Shown here one piece after another: positions 7,232-14,193 of a DNA stretch of 15,358 nt; position 1 is the first letter of the stretch, and each line of letters opens with the position of its first letter. Below the pieces are notes generated by a model. It did not search any database. It worked only from the letters and a program-made list of their open reading frames with translations, and was not told the origin of the DNA. The translations under genes were made by a program, and so were the position numbers. This DNA comes from CAYLLD01 sp964425135. GTDB lineage: Bacteria > Pseudomonadota > Alphaproteobacteria > Rhodobacterales > Rhodobacteraceae. The DNA is taken from positions 1 through 15,358 of the forward strand of contig CAYRKW010000075.1 in assembly GCA_964425135.1 (NCBI GenBank). The letters run 5' to 3'.

Positions 7232-7519
7232 TTACTCCACCACTTTTGGCACGGCAAAGAAGCCTTCGCGTGCATCGGGCGCATTGGCGAGAATATCCGC
7301 TTGTTTATCGCCGTCTGTGATCTCGTCCGCACGCTGATGAAGTTTCATGGGCGTCACGGAGGTCATTGGCGCAACGCCATCGATATCGACCTCGTTCAAT
7401 TGCTCCATGAAATTAAGAATGCCCGAAAGCTCTTGCGCAAGTTGGGGCAGATCATCGTCTTCAACGGCAATGCGCGCAAGATGCGCGGCGCGGCGGGCGG
7501 TTGTTGTATCAATTGACAT
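7232..7519 (-). CDS. gatC: Asp-tRNA(Asn)/Glu-tRNA(Gln) amidotransferase subunit C
   Basis: 95 residues, starting MSIDTTTARRAAHLARIAV, the standard GatC N-terminus, and ending FFAVPKVVE, the conserved tail that wraps around GatA. GatC is a small scaffold that stabilises the GatA-GatB complex. The ATG at 7519 is chosen on family alignment; a TTG at 7534 would add five residues. No strong Shine-Dalgarno is seen before either start. A promoter-like pair lies just upstream, so gatC-gatA may have its own transcript besides any read-through from the rpmH side. Confidence 0.95.
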   Translation of the reverse strand: MSIDTTTARRAAHLARIAVEDDDLPQLAQELSGILNFMEQLNEVDIDGVAPMTSVTPMKLHQRADEITDGDKQADILANAPDAREGFFAVPKVVE

Positions 7520-7561
7520 GGGATCGAGGCTCAATATCAGCGATTAATCGGGTTAAGTGGC

Positions 7562-7590
7562 GTCATACGCCGCGCGGGGCGTGCATGCAA
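7562..7590 (-). promoter_or_regulatory. Candidate promoter of gatC-gatA
   Basis: On the minus strand TTGCAT (complement of 7585-7590) and TATGAC (complement of 7562-7567) are exactly 17 bases apart, giving a leader of about 35 bases to the gatC ATG. A small perfect hairpin, GGCGT-CAT-ACGCC (7559-7571), overlaps the -10 region and might also end the upstream ceramidase transcript. Both are read from pattern only. Confidence 0.4.
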
Positions 7591-7594
7591 GATA

Positions 7595-8233
7595 TCAACG
7601 CGCCTGCGGGTGAAGTTGCGCGATGACGTAGATCATCCAGCCAAGCATCAGGCCGTTCAGGCAATGCCACAGGAAATGCGTTCCGATGTGGATGTGATCG
7701 CAGATCGCGTGGTCGATGGTGCGCATGATCAGTGAGAGGGTCAGGATGAGCACACCGATAACCAGCCCGCGCGCGACGTTCGGGAAAGATGTGCGGGCGA
7801 AAAACGCGTAGATCAGGATCAGAATGGGTACGGGAAGATAAACGACCGAGCCGTTGAGTGATCCCACGAGCGCGCTGAGCCCATAGATCGTCGCGGCGGC
7901 ATATGGGATGAACCCTACGACCGCGAGGCTGGCGAGGCCGTTGCCCACCACGAAGATGCGTTTGGTCGCGAGAAAGATGTAGACGAAGATATAGGCGACG
8001 ATGGACAGGCTGTCCGCAAGGCCGGTCCATTCGGTAGCAAAGGAGTGGAATGAGCCGGACGCGAGGCCGATGATTGCGGTGATCAGACACAAAAGCTGCG
8101 CGCCCCGGTCGTGGCGCACTTTCGGCAGGACAATGAGGGCGGCGATTACGAAGGCCAGATTGGTCACCAGATTGATCGGCTCGGCCCACAATCCCGGCTC
8201 AAGACGTTCGCAATAGGCGTCTACATATTCCAT
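7595..8233 (-). CDS. Alkaline ceramidase-like (CREST superfamily) membrane protein
   Basis: 212 residues with about seven hydrophobic segments. It matches the CREST/alkaline ceramidase family of integral-membrane zinc amide hydrolases. The metal site is complete: Ser59 and His63 in GLASGSFHSF, Asp74 eleven residues on, and the His186-x3-His190 pair in GTHFLWH. These spacings equal those of human ACER3 (S77, H81, D92, H217, H221). The N-terminal EPINLVTNLAF also matches the family's E..N...N segment. It could hydrolyse ceramides or another lipid amide in the inner membrane; the substrate here is unknown, since most Rhodobacterales are not noted for sphingolipids. ATG at 8233 has AGAGG 7 bases before it. 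It lies 15 bases after yidD, likely in the rpmH operon. Confidence 0.85.
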   Translation of the reverse strand: MEYVDAYCERLEPGLWAEPINLVTNLAFVIAALIVLPKVRHDRGAQLLCLITAIIGLASGSFHSFATEWTGLADSLSIVAYIFVYIFLATKRIFVVGNGLASLAVVGFIPYAAATIYGLSALVGSLNGSVVYLPVPILILIYAFFARTSFPNVARGLVIGVLILTLSLIMRTIDHAICDHIHIGTHFLWHCLNGLMLGWMIYVIAQLHPQAR

Positions 8234-8248
8234 CGCTAACCTCTTTCG

Positions 8249-8470
8249 CTAATCTGGGACGTTATCGATGCCCGATCCCCCCAGAGGATGACAGCGCATT
8301 ATGCGGCGGGCGGTCAAAAAGCCGCCTTTGATACCGCCGTGCCGCTCCAGCGCTTCGAGCGCATAGGCCGAGCAGGTCGGTTGAAAGCGGCAGCCGTGGC
8401 CGACCATGGGCGAGAAGGTCAGGCGATAAATGCGCACTGGCAGGGCGAGGATATGGGCCAGAGGTGTCAC
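8249..8470 (-). CDS. yidD: Membrane protein insertion efficiency factor YidD
   Basis: 73 residues with the YidD signature: FSPMVGHGCRFQPTCSAYALEALERHG, shown by the conserved CRFQPTCSAYA, and RRIMRCHPLGGSGIDNVP near the end. The N-terminus (LAHILALPVRIYRL) is an amphipathic membrane-associating helix. YidD assists insertion of inner-membrane proteins with YidC. The start is taken as GTG at 8470, which overlaps the rnpA stop in the four bases GTGA, a typical translational-coupling arrangement. An earlier in-frame start would extend far into rnpA with no family support. yidC does not follow, unlike many bacteria. Confidence 0.93.
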   Translation of the reverse strand: MTPLAHILALPVRIYRLTFSPMVGHGCRFQPTCSAYALEALERHGGIKGGFLTARRIMRCHPLGGSGIDNVPD

Positions 8471-8874
8471 GGGTGTATCTCGCGCAAGGCGTGGCGCAGG
8501 TCGCGTGTGAGATGATCGAAGGGCATGCTTGCGGTGATCCCTTTGCGCCCGATCAGGACATAATCCCAACCCGGTTTGCCGCTGGCGGGCAGTTCGGCGT
8601 TGGCAGCGGCGCGCAGGCGACGCTTGGCGCGGTTCCGTTCCACCGCGTTGCCGACCTTTTTGGAGCAGGTAAAACCTATGCGGATGCGCCCGTCGGGTTC
8701 ATCACGATTTCTGGCTTGCAGGACGAAGGCTTTTTTGTGGGTGCGTTTGGCACGGCTGAGCGACAAAAAATCAGCGCGCTTTTTCAGAGTCTCGACCGCC
8801 AAAACAGAAACCGCCGGAGCCCGCCCTGCCCCGTTCTGAGATAGATCGGGCTGGTGCGTGTCCGGCGACATCAT
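8467..8874 (-). CDS. rnpA: Ribonuclease P protein component
   Basis: 135 residues. RnpA is the protein cofactor of RNase P that matures tRNA 5' ends. The family core is clear: ETLKKRADFLSLSRAKR near 28-44, the strand IRIGFTCSKKVGNAVERN, and the RNA-binding RNR motif within ERNRAKRRLR (79-88). The first ~25 residues (MMSPDTHQPDLSQ...) are a variable extension common in alphaproteobacteria. The ATGATG at 8874 has no strong Shine-Dalgarno and lies 22 bases after rpmH, so translation may depend on ribosomes leaving rpmH. Its end overlaps the yidD start by 4 bases. Confidence 0.96.
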   Translation of the reverse strand: MMSPDTHQPDLSQNGAGRAPAVSVLAVETLKKRADFLSLSRAKRTHKKAFVLQARNRDEPDGRIRIGFTCSKKVGNAVERNRAKRRLRAAANAELPASGKPGWDYVLIGRKGITASMPFDHLTRDLRHALREIHP

Positions 8875-8896
8875 CTAATGTGCTTGGGTGCGACGC

Positions 8897-9031
8897 TTAA
8901 GCCGACAGCTTCTTACGACCGCGCAGGCGACGTGCATTCAAAATCTTACGCCCATTTTTGGTCGCCATGCGCGAGCGAAAGCCGTGACGGCGTTTGCGCA
9001 CGAGGTTTGACGGTTGATATGTGCGTTTCAT
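8897..9031 (-). CDS. rpmH: 50S ribosomal protein L34
   Basis: 44 residues, starting MKRTYQPSNLVRKRRHGFRS and ending RGRKKLSA, the complete and highly conserved bacterial L34. It is a small basic protein of the large ribosomal subunit. GGAGAG lies 4 bases upstream of the ATG. It heads the classic rpmH-rnpA-yidD run, with a clear promoter and a hairpin in its leader. Confidence 0.98.
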   Translation of the reverse strand: MKRTYQPSNLVRKRRHGFRSRMATKNGRKILNARRLRGRKKLSA

Positions 9032-9050
9032 AACGCTCTCCATGTTTTCG

Positions 9051-9080
9051 CGAATCTGCGCTTTGGGGCGCTGAGATTCG
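9051..9080 (-). promoter_or_regulatory. Hairpin in the rpmH leader RNA
   Basis: A perfect 7-bp inverted repeat CGAATCT (9051-9057) / AGATTCG (9074-9080) encloses a second GCGC / GCGC pairing (9058-9061, 9068-9071) with a TTTGGG loop and a two-base bulge. It sits between the predicted transcription start and the L34 ribosome binding site, so it is a candidate element for control of L34 or for transcript stability. Confidence 0.45.
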
Positions 9081-9102
9081 ACGGCAATCTCCTGAACGCG
9101 CG

Positions 9103-9131
9103 CTTCTAAGCGGCTGGCAGGCGCAAGTCAA
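9103..9131 (-). promoter_or_regulatory. rpmH operon promoter
   Basis: On the minus strand TTGACT (complement of 9126-9131) and TAGAAG (complement of 9103-9108) are 17 bases apart, a good match to alphaproteobacterial housekeeping promoters, which favour a strong TTGAC element. Transcription would start near 9096, leaving a leader of about 65 bases before rpmH. A second, weaker pair (TTGCAA / TATTAC, 18 apart) lies further upstream at about 9163-9190. Confidence 0.6.
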
Positions 9132-9373
9132 TTGCCCGATTTCGACAAAATGTAAGCTGCGTAATAGGTTTATTGTAACAGTTCTTGCAACAATGGGCAG
9201 CGGATTCGAAATATTTGCGTCGTATACCTCACGTGCGCGTCACAAAAGCGGCAAATTGGCTGCGTAAGTGAAACATTCGCACAAATGCCCATCAAGGGCG
9301 CGTGAGGTGGGATATCTTTTGCGCGTTATTCGTCGCAACTATCGGCAGGTTTTGTCATAACGGGATATGAAAA
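9132..9373. other. Intergenic region between divergent rpmH and TVP38/TMEM64 operons
   Basis: With the rpmH leader and promoter, this forms a gap of about 340 bases without a supported gene. It holds an imperfect 23-base palindrome at 9172-9194 (outer arms ATTGT / ACAAT; 7 of 11 positions pair) that may be an operator. It also holds a long-range inverted repeat whose arms ACCTCACG (9226-9233) and CGTGAGGT (9301-9308) could form a structured leader ahead of the plus-strand operon. No confident plus-strand promoter was recognised. A 24-codon reading frame at 9193-9267 lacks a ribosome binding site. Confidence 0.4.
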
Positions 9374-10144
9374 ATGAGCGTTGAACAGATTGGAAGCCAT
9401 ACCACGATGGCCCAAAACGATGATACCCCCAAAAGTGCAGGCATGTCGTTCAAACGCATCCTCCCTGCCCTCATCATAGCGACAGTCGCGATCCTCGCGT
9501 TTGTGTTTTTGCGCGATTTCCTGAGCTTCGATGTGCTCGCGGAGAACCGCCAGAAACTGATCGACTGGCGCGATAGCAACTATCTACTGACCGTTCTTGC
9601 GTTCATGGGGCTTTATATCGCCTTCGTCGCCTTCTCCATCCCCGGCTCATTGTTCATGACGCTGGCGGGCGGGTTCCTCTTTGGTCTCTTCCCCGGCGTC
9701 TTCTACATCGTTATCGCGGCAACCATTGGAGCGGCGGCGATCTTCCTTGCGGCCAAGATGGGCTTTGGCGATGCGTTGCAAGCCAAGCTCGATGGATCGA
9801 CCGGTGTGGTGCGAAAATGCCGCGACGGTATCAAAGAAAACGAGCTGTCTTATCTGTTCCTGATGCGTCTTGTGCCTGCAGTGCCGTTCTTTGCGGCCAA
9901 TCTGGTGCCTGCGCTGGTGGGCGTGTCGCTGCGCCGTTTCCTCTTCACCACGTTTTTCGGCATCATTCCGGGCACGCTGGTTTACACATGGGTTGGCTCG
10001 GGTCTTGGCGAGGTCTTCGCAAGTGGTGAAAAGCCGTCGCTTGGCATCATCTGGGAATGGCAAATCCTTGGGCCGATCCTGGGTCTCAGCGTACTGGCTG
10101 CCCTGCCGATCGTCCTGAAATTCTTCCGCCGGAGTAATGTATAA
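9374..10144 (+). CDS. TVP38/TMEM64 family (DedA-like, SNARE-associated domain) membrane protein
   Basis: 256 residues with about six hydrophobic segments. The SNARE-associated/VTT domain is visible in GGFLFGLFPGVFYIVIAATI (99-118) and FLMRLVPAVPFFAANLVPA (162-180), followed by GIIPGTLVYTWVGSGLGE. Related proteins are membrane transporters or lipid scramblase-like proteins of the inner membrane; the substrate here is unknown. The start is uncertain: ATG at 9374 has a weak ribosome site, while ATG at 9407 (residue 12) has GGAAG ten bases upstream. Its stop overlaps the next start as TAATG, so it is tightly coupled to the flavoprotein. In some bacteria the two are fused into one protein, which supports a shared function. 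Confidence 0.9.
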   Translation: MSVEQIGSHTTMAQNDDTPKSAGMSFKRILPALIIATVAILAFVFLRDFLSFDVLAENRQKLIDWRDSNYLLTVLAFMGLYIAFVAFSIPGSLFMTLAGGFLFGLFPGVFYIVIAATIGAAAIFLAAKMGFGDALQAKLDGSTGVVRKCRDGIKENELSYLFLMRLVPAVPFFAANLVPALVGVSLRRFLFTTFFGIIPGTLVYTWVGSGLGEVFASGEKPSLGIIWEWQILGPILGLSVLAALPIVLKFFRRSNV

Positions 10145-11556
10145 TGTCTGTCCTTAAACCTGATCTTTGCATCATTGGCGGTGGCTCGGGCGGTCTGAGC
10201 GTTGCTGCCGGAGCGGTCCAGATGGGTGCCTCGGTTGTTCTTCTGGAAGGCCACAAGATGGGCGGTGACTGCCTGAATTATGGCTGCGTTCCCTCAAAGG
10301 CGCTGATCGCGTCGGGCAAAGCGGCGCATGCGATGACGGCAGGTATGCCGTTCGGAATAACGCCGGTTGAACCAACAGTCGATTATGCCCGCGCAAAGGA
10401 TCATGTTCGTGAAGTAATTGCAGGGATTGAGCCGCACGACAGTGTGGAGCGGTTTGAGAGCCTTGGCGTGCAGGTTATCACCGAATATGGCACGTTCATC
10501 TCACCGACGCAGGTCAAAGCCGGTGAGCATGTGATTGAGGCGCGTCGCTTTGTGATCTCGACGGGCTCCTCCCCGTTCGTGCCGCCGATCCCCGGACTGG
10601 ATGGTGTAAAGCACTACACCAACGAGGATATTTTCGATCTGCGCGAGCGCCCCGATCATCTGATCGTTATCGGCGGCGGTCCTATCGGGATGGAAATGGC
10701 GCAGGCGCATCGGCGGCTTGGCAGCAAGGTGACTGTCCTTGAAGGGATGAAAGCGCTTGGCAAGGATGACCCAGAACTGGCCGCGATTGCGCTGGAGAAG
10801 ATCCGCAGCGAAGGCGTCGAGATTGTCGAGGGCGCGCTGGCATCGAACATATCGGGCGAGGGTTCCGAGATTATCGTCGAGACCAAGGACGGGCCAAGCT
10901 ATCGCGGCACGCATCTGTTGATGGCGGTCGGACGGCAGGCCAATCTGGACCGGCTTAACCTCGAAGCCGCTGGCATTGAGCGCGAGCGCGCGGGTGTCAC
11001 GGTCGATGCTCAGATGAAATCCACCAACCGCAAGGTTTACGCCATCGGCGATGCGGCGGGCGGTCTGCAATTTACTCATGTGGCGGGCTACCATGCGGGC
11101 GTTATCATCCGCTCGGCCCTCTTTGGGCTGCCGGCCAAAGCCTCAAACGCACATATTCCATGGGCGACCTATACCGACCCCGAGATTGCGCAAGTGGGGC
11201 TGACCGAAGCGCAAGCACGCGAGCAACATGGCGATAAGCTGGAAGTTCTGCGGTTTGAGTTTGCGGAGAATGATCGGGCGCGGGCTGAGTTGAAGACCGA
11301 CGGGCTTGTCAAAGTCATGGTCGTAAAAGGCAAACCGGTTGGTGCATCGATTGTCGGAGCGCAAGCTGGCGAGCTTATTCAGGTCTGGGCGTTGGCAATT
11401 TCTGCAAAGCTGAAGATCGGCGATGTTGCTGGCATGGTATCGCCCTACCCGACTTTGGGTGAAGTGAACAAGCGCGCGGCCGGGCAATACTACACGCCGC
11501 GCCTCTTCGAGAACGACTGGGTCAAGCGCGTGGTGCGCTTTGTCCAACGGTTCTGA
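10144..11556 (+). CDS. FAD-dependent pyridine nucleotide-disulfide oxidoreductase, mercuric-reductase-like
   Basis: 470 residues, the size of dihydrolipoamide dehydrogenase. It has an FAD motif GGGSGG (12-17), a redox-active Cys43-x4-Cys48 pair (GGDCLNYGCVPSK), an NAD(P) motif VIGGGPIGMEMA (about 175-186), a second FAD motif YAIGDAAGG and the dimerisation domain with YTDPEIAQVGLTE. The usual C-terminal HPT...E active-site base is replaced: SPYPTLGE has Tyr435 where lipoamide dehydrogenase and glutathione reductase have His. There is no C-terminal Cys-Cys pair, so it is not a true mercuric reductase. The substrate is unknown; a quinone or small disulfide is possible. Translation is coupled to the upstream membrane protein, with GGAG nine bases before the ATG. 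Confidence 0.93.
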   Translation: MSVLKPDLCIIGGGSGGLSVAAGAVQMGASVVLLEGHKMGGDCLNYGCVPSKALIASGKAAHAMTAGMPFGITPVEPTVDYARAKDHVREVIAGIEPHDSVERFESLGVQVITEYGTFISPTQVKAGEHVIEARRFVISTGSSPFVPPIPGLDGVKHYTNEDIFDLRERPDHLIVIGGGPIGMEMAQAHRRLGSKVTVLEGMKALGKDDPELAAIALEKIRSEGVEIVEGALASNISGEGSEIIVETKDGPSYRGTHLLMAVGRQANLDRLNLEAAGIERERAGVTVDAQMKSTNRKVYAIGDAAGGLQFTHVAGYHAGVIIRSALFGLPAKASNAHIPWATYTDPEIAQVGLTEAQAREQHGDKLEVLRFEFAENDRARAELKTDGLVKVMVVKGKPVGASIVGAQAGELIQVWALAISAKLKIGDVAGMVSPYPTLGEVNKRAAGQYYTPRLFENDWVKRVVRFVQRF

Positions 11557-11583
11557 CCGGTCCAAAAGGCGGAGGGCGAACGG

Positions 11584-12600
11584 GTGGGTTTGATCGTAGC
11601 GATAATAGCCGTTTTGCTCGCCTATCTCGCGACAATCGTGCTGATCAACCGGTTGGGTCGCCCTGTTTCAGGCCAATTGGTCATCGCCAACAACGATCAC
11701 CTGCCCGCTGCGGGGCCTATGCTTGAAGTCGGATCGTGGAATATCGGGTTCGCAGGGCTTGGCGCTACAGCGGCGATCGATCCGCGCAGTGCGAAATTCT
11801 GGCGGCCTGAGAGCGTCGATTACGTACGACAAGCCGCCGACGGTATTGCCAAGGCCATTGCGACTGATCCACCCGATGTTTGGATGATTCAGGAAAGCGC
11901 GGAGCGCGGGTTTTTGACGCGCGGGGTTCCGGTCAATGCCATACTCGCAGCGGAACTACCGAACTTTAGCTTTGTGAATTGGATTGATATGCGGCTGAAC
12001 GCGCTGCTCCCGTCGCTCAGCATTGCGAACGGTATTGCACAACTAGCGCGGATCAAATCACGCGGATGCCGCGCTGTTGAGGTCACGCAAGACGATATCC
12101 GGTTCTTCTTTGGCCTATTCAAGAAATACTATGGCGCGTTGGCCAGCCGGTTTGAGATCGAAGGGTACGACAAGGATTGGCTGATTTACAATCTGCACCT
12201 GTCTGCGTTCGATCCCGATGCCGCAGTCCGATATGTACAGGTGGGCGAAGTGCTAAAGGAGGCTCAAGCCCAGTATGACGACGGGCATTATGTGGTGATC
12301 GGGGGAGATTGGAATATGATGCTGCCGCCCGATGGACCTGAGACGGCCCATGGTGCAACACAATCGCACTTCCCCCGCGATCTGCTGCCGGAGAATTGGT
12401 CACTGGCATTTGACCCAAACGCACCAAGCGTGCGTGATACAACAACCGCCTTTGATCCCGTACGCAGCAGCACCGCGACGATTGACGGCTTTGTGCATTC
12501 GCCCAACGTCCGGTGCCACGAGATCGCCACGCGCCGCGATGATTTTGCCCTGTCGGATCACCATGCCATTCGCGCCCGTTTCGAAGCGGTGGCCGCATGA
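11584..12600 (+). CDS. Membrane-anchored endonuclease/exonuclease/phosphatase family protein
   Basis: 338 residues. An N-terminal hydrophobic segment (about 2-22) indicates a signal anchor, placing the catalytic domain probably outside the cytoplasm. The EEP fold residues are visible: WN at 52-53, metal ligand Glu104 (IQESAE), His205 (NLHLS), Asp242 and Asn244 (GGDWN), and the C-terminal SDHH with Asp325-His326. The family includes metal-dependent phosphodiesterases acting on nucleic acids, phospholipids or inositol phosphates; the substrate here is unknown. The start is GTG at 11584, after a purine-rich GGAGGG, 27 bases beyond the flavoprotein stop. It is probably in the same operon. Confidence 0.87.
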   Translation: MGLIVAIIAVLLAYLATIVLINRLGRPVSGQLVIANNDHLPAAGPMLEVGSWNIGFAGLGATAAIDPRSAKFWRPESVDYVRQAADGIAKAIATDPPDVWMIQESAERGFLTRGVPVNAILAAELPNFSFVNWIDMRLNALLPSLSIANGIAQLARIKSRGCRAVEVTQDDIRFFFGLFKKYYGALASRFEIEGYDKDWLIYNLHLSAFDPDAAVRYVQVGEVLKEAQAQYDDGHYVVIGGDWNMMLPPDGPETAHGATQSHFPRDLLPENWSLAFDPNAPSVRDTTTAFDPVRSSTATIDGFVHSPNVRCHEIATRRDDFALSDHHAIRARFEAVAA

Positions 12601-12670
12601 GACATTCTGACACTTGCGATAAAGCCGCGCGCGTCATAATTGTCACCCCATCGCCCAAAGGACGCGCCAG

Positions 12671-14056
12671 ATGATCCTCAATACGCTATCAGGTCGCTTT
12701 CTTGTGTTGACGATCATCTTCGTGATGCTGGCGGAAATTCTGATATTCCTGCCCTCGATTGCCCGTTTCCGCTTTGATTATCTGTCCGAACGGCTGGAAC
12801 GCTCGCAAATCGCCTCGCTTTCGCTGCTGGCCACGAAAAACCAGACGGTCAATCCGGAGCTGGAGGCAGAATTGCTGCAAAACGCCGGGGTGATTTCAAT
12901 CGCCCTACGACGCGATGATTTTCGCGAGTTGGTGCTGGCGCTACCGATGCCCGGAATTGTTGAAAAATCGTTCGATCTGCGCGACCCAGGTGCATTCAGC
13001 CTTATCGGTGATGCGCTGGAGTTGTTCACCTCCGAGGACCGCATCATTCGCGTGATCGGCGTGCCGGTACAATCGGGCGGACAGGAAATCGAAGCCACGC
13101 TTTATGAGGCACCTCTGAAGATTGCTATGATCGAATACGGGCGGAATATCTTTATTATTTCCCTGTTTATTTCGGTGATCACAGCGGCACTTTTGTTCTT
13201 TGCCGTACGCAAGTTTATCGTCCAGCCGATCAGCCGCGTTGCGAAAAATATGCATCAGTTTCAGGAAAGCCCCGAGGACAATCGCTTGATCATTGAACCC
13301 AACGCCTCGGTCTATGAATTGCGCGTTGCAGAAGATGCTTTGCGGGACATGCAGATGAGCCTTTCTTCGTCGCTCAAGCAAAAAGAACGGCTTGCACAGC
13401 TTGGCGGTGCGGTGGCGAAAGTGAGCCATGATTTGCGCAATATGCTGACGACTGCAACGCTGGTGGCCGACCGTTTCGAGATGAGCGATGACCCGATTGT
13501 CAAACGTACGGCGCCAAAGCTGATCAGCTCGCTCGATCGTGCTATCAATCTGTGTGAGCGCACGCTGACGTTCGGTAAGGCCGAAGAGCCCGATCCGACA
13601 ATCAAGCCGGTGAAATTGCGCCATATCGCCGAAGACGTGCTGCATAGCGAAAGCCTGCGCGCAGGCGATCACAGCGTAGAGACGATTGCGCAGATTGAAG
13701 ATGATTTCATGGTCCACGCCGATCAAGAGCAACTTTTCCGCGTGCTGATGAACCTAACCAGAAACGCACGGCAGGCCATTGAGAACTCCGGCAAGCCCGG
13801 CACGGTTAAGATCAGCGCGCGCGATACCGGGACCTCTGCGGTGATCGAGGTTCGCGATGATGGTCCTGGCCTGCCGGAAAAAGCGCAGAAGTTTCTGTTC
13901 CAGCCGTTTCAAGGCGGCACGCGGCGCGAGGGCAGCGGTCTGGGACTTGCGATTGCTGCCGAGCTGATCCGCGGCCATGGCGGTGCGCTGACCCTTGTTG
14001 AGACCGGGGAAAACGGGACAGTTTTTCAGATCGAGCTACCACACGCGCCTGCGTAA
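12671..14056 (+). CDS. Membrane sensor histidine kinase
   Basis: 461 residues. Order: TM1 (about 8-30), a periplasmic sensor region (about 31-155) without a recognised fold, TM2 (about 158-179), a HAMP-like linker (about 180-240), a HisKA dimerisation helix with phospho-acceptor His253 (KVSHDLRNMLT), and an ATPase domain with N box NLTRNA (361-366), G1 DDGPG (396-400) and G2 GSGLGL (421-426). All catalytic elements look intact. No response regulator lies next to it, so it is an orphan within the window. AAAGGA is 8 bases before the ATG. A weak promoter-like pair, TTGCGA (12614-12619) and TAATTG (12637-12642), 17 bases apart, could allow separate expression. The sensed signal is unknown. Confidence 0.94.
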   Translation: MILNTLSGRFLVLTIIFVMLAEILIFLPSIARFRFDYLSERLERSQIASLSLLATKNQTVNPELEAELLQNAGVISIALRRDDFRELVLALPMPGIVEKSFDLRDPGAFSLIGDALELFTSEDRIIRVIGVPVQSGGQEIEATLYEAPLKIAMIEYGRNIFIISLFISVITAALLFFAVRKFIVQPISRVAKNMHQFQESPEDNRLIIEPNASVYELRVAEDALRDMQMSLSSSLKQKERLAQLGGAVAKVSHDLRNMLTTATLVADRFEMSDDPIVKRTAPKLISSLDRAINLCERTLTFGKAEEPDPTIKPVKLRHIAEDVLHSESLRAGDHSVETIAQIEDDFMVHADQEQLFRVLMNLTRNARQAIENSGKPGTVKISARDTGTSAVIEVRDDGPGLPEKAQKFLFQPFQGGTRREGSGLGLAIAAELIRGHGGALTLVETGENGTVFQIELPHAPA

Positions 14057-14116
14057 ATTGCGATGCAATTTTGCCTTGCAAACCCCGCACCCGAGCGCTA
14101 CACCGCAACCCGGCCT

Positions 14117-14193
14117 GCACCGGTAGCTCAGCTGGATAGAGTACCTGACTACGAATCAGGGGGTCGGGGGTTCGAATCCTCCCCGGTGCGCCA
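14117..14193 (+). tRNA. tRNA-Arg (anticodon ACG)
   Basis: A full 77-base cloverleaf with encoded CCA. The acceptor arms are GCACCGG (14117-14123) and CCGGTGC (14183-14189). The anticodon stem CCTGA / TCAGG encloses the loop CTACGAA, with anticodon ACG at 14151-14153, read as inosine-CG for CGU, CGC and CGA arginine codons. The T arm has TTCGAAT with one G-U pair in its stem. It lies 60 bases after the histidine kinase gene. tRNA genes of this kind are common integration sites, and mobile-element debris follows. Confidence 0.97.

Noticed and set aside
9193..9267. 24-codon open frame in the divergent intergenic region (MGSGFEIFASYTSRARHKSG...)
   Set aside because: No ribosome binding site, no recognisable family, and it overlaps the inverted-repeat structure; chance is the simpler reading.
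9032..9373. Chromosome origin near rpmH
   Set aside because: No DnaA box (TTATNCACA type), AT-rich unwinding tract or dnaA gene was seen here.
10144..11556. True mercuric reductase or lipoamide dehydrogenase
   Set aside because: No N-terminal metal-binding domain, no C-terminal Cys pair, and Tyr replaces the active-site His.
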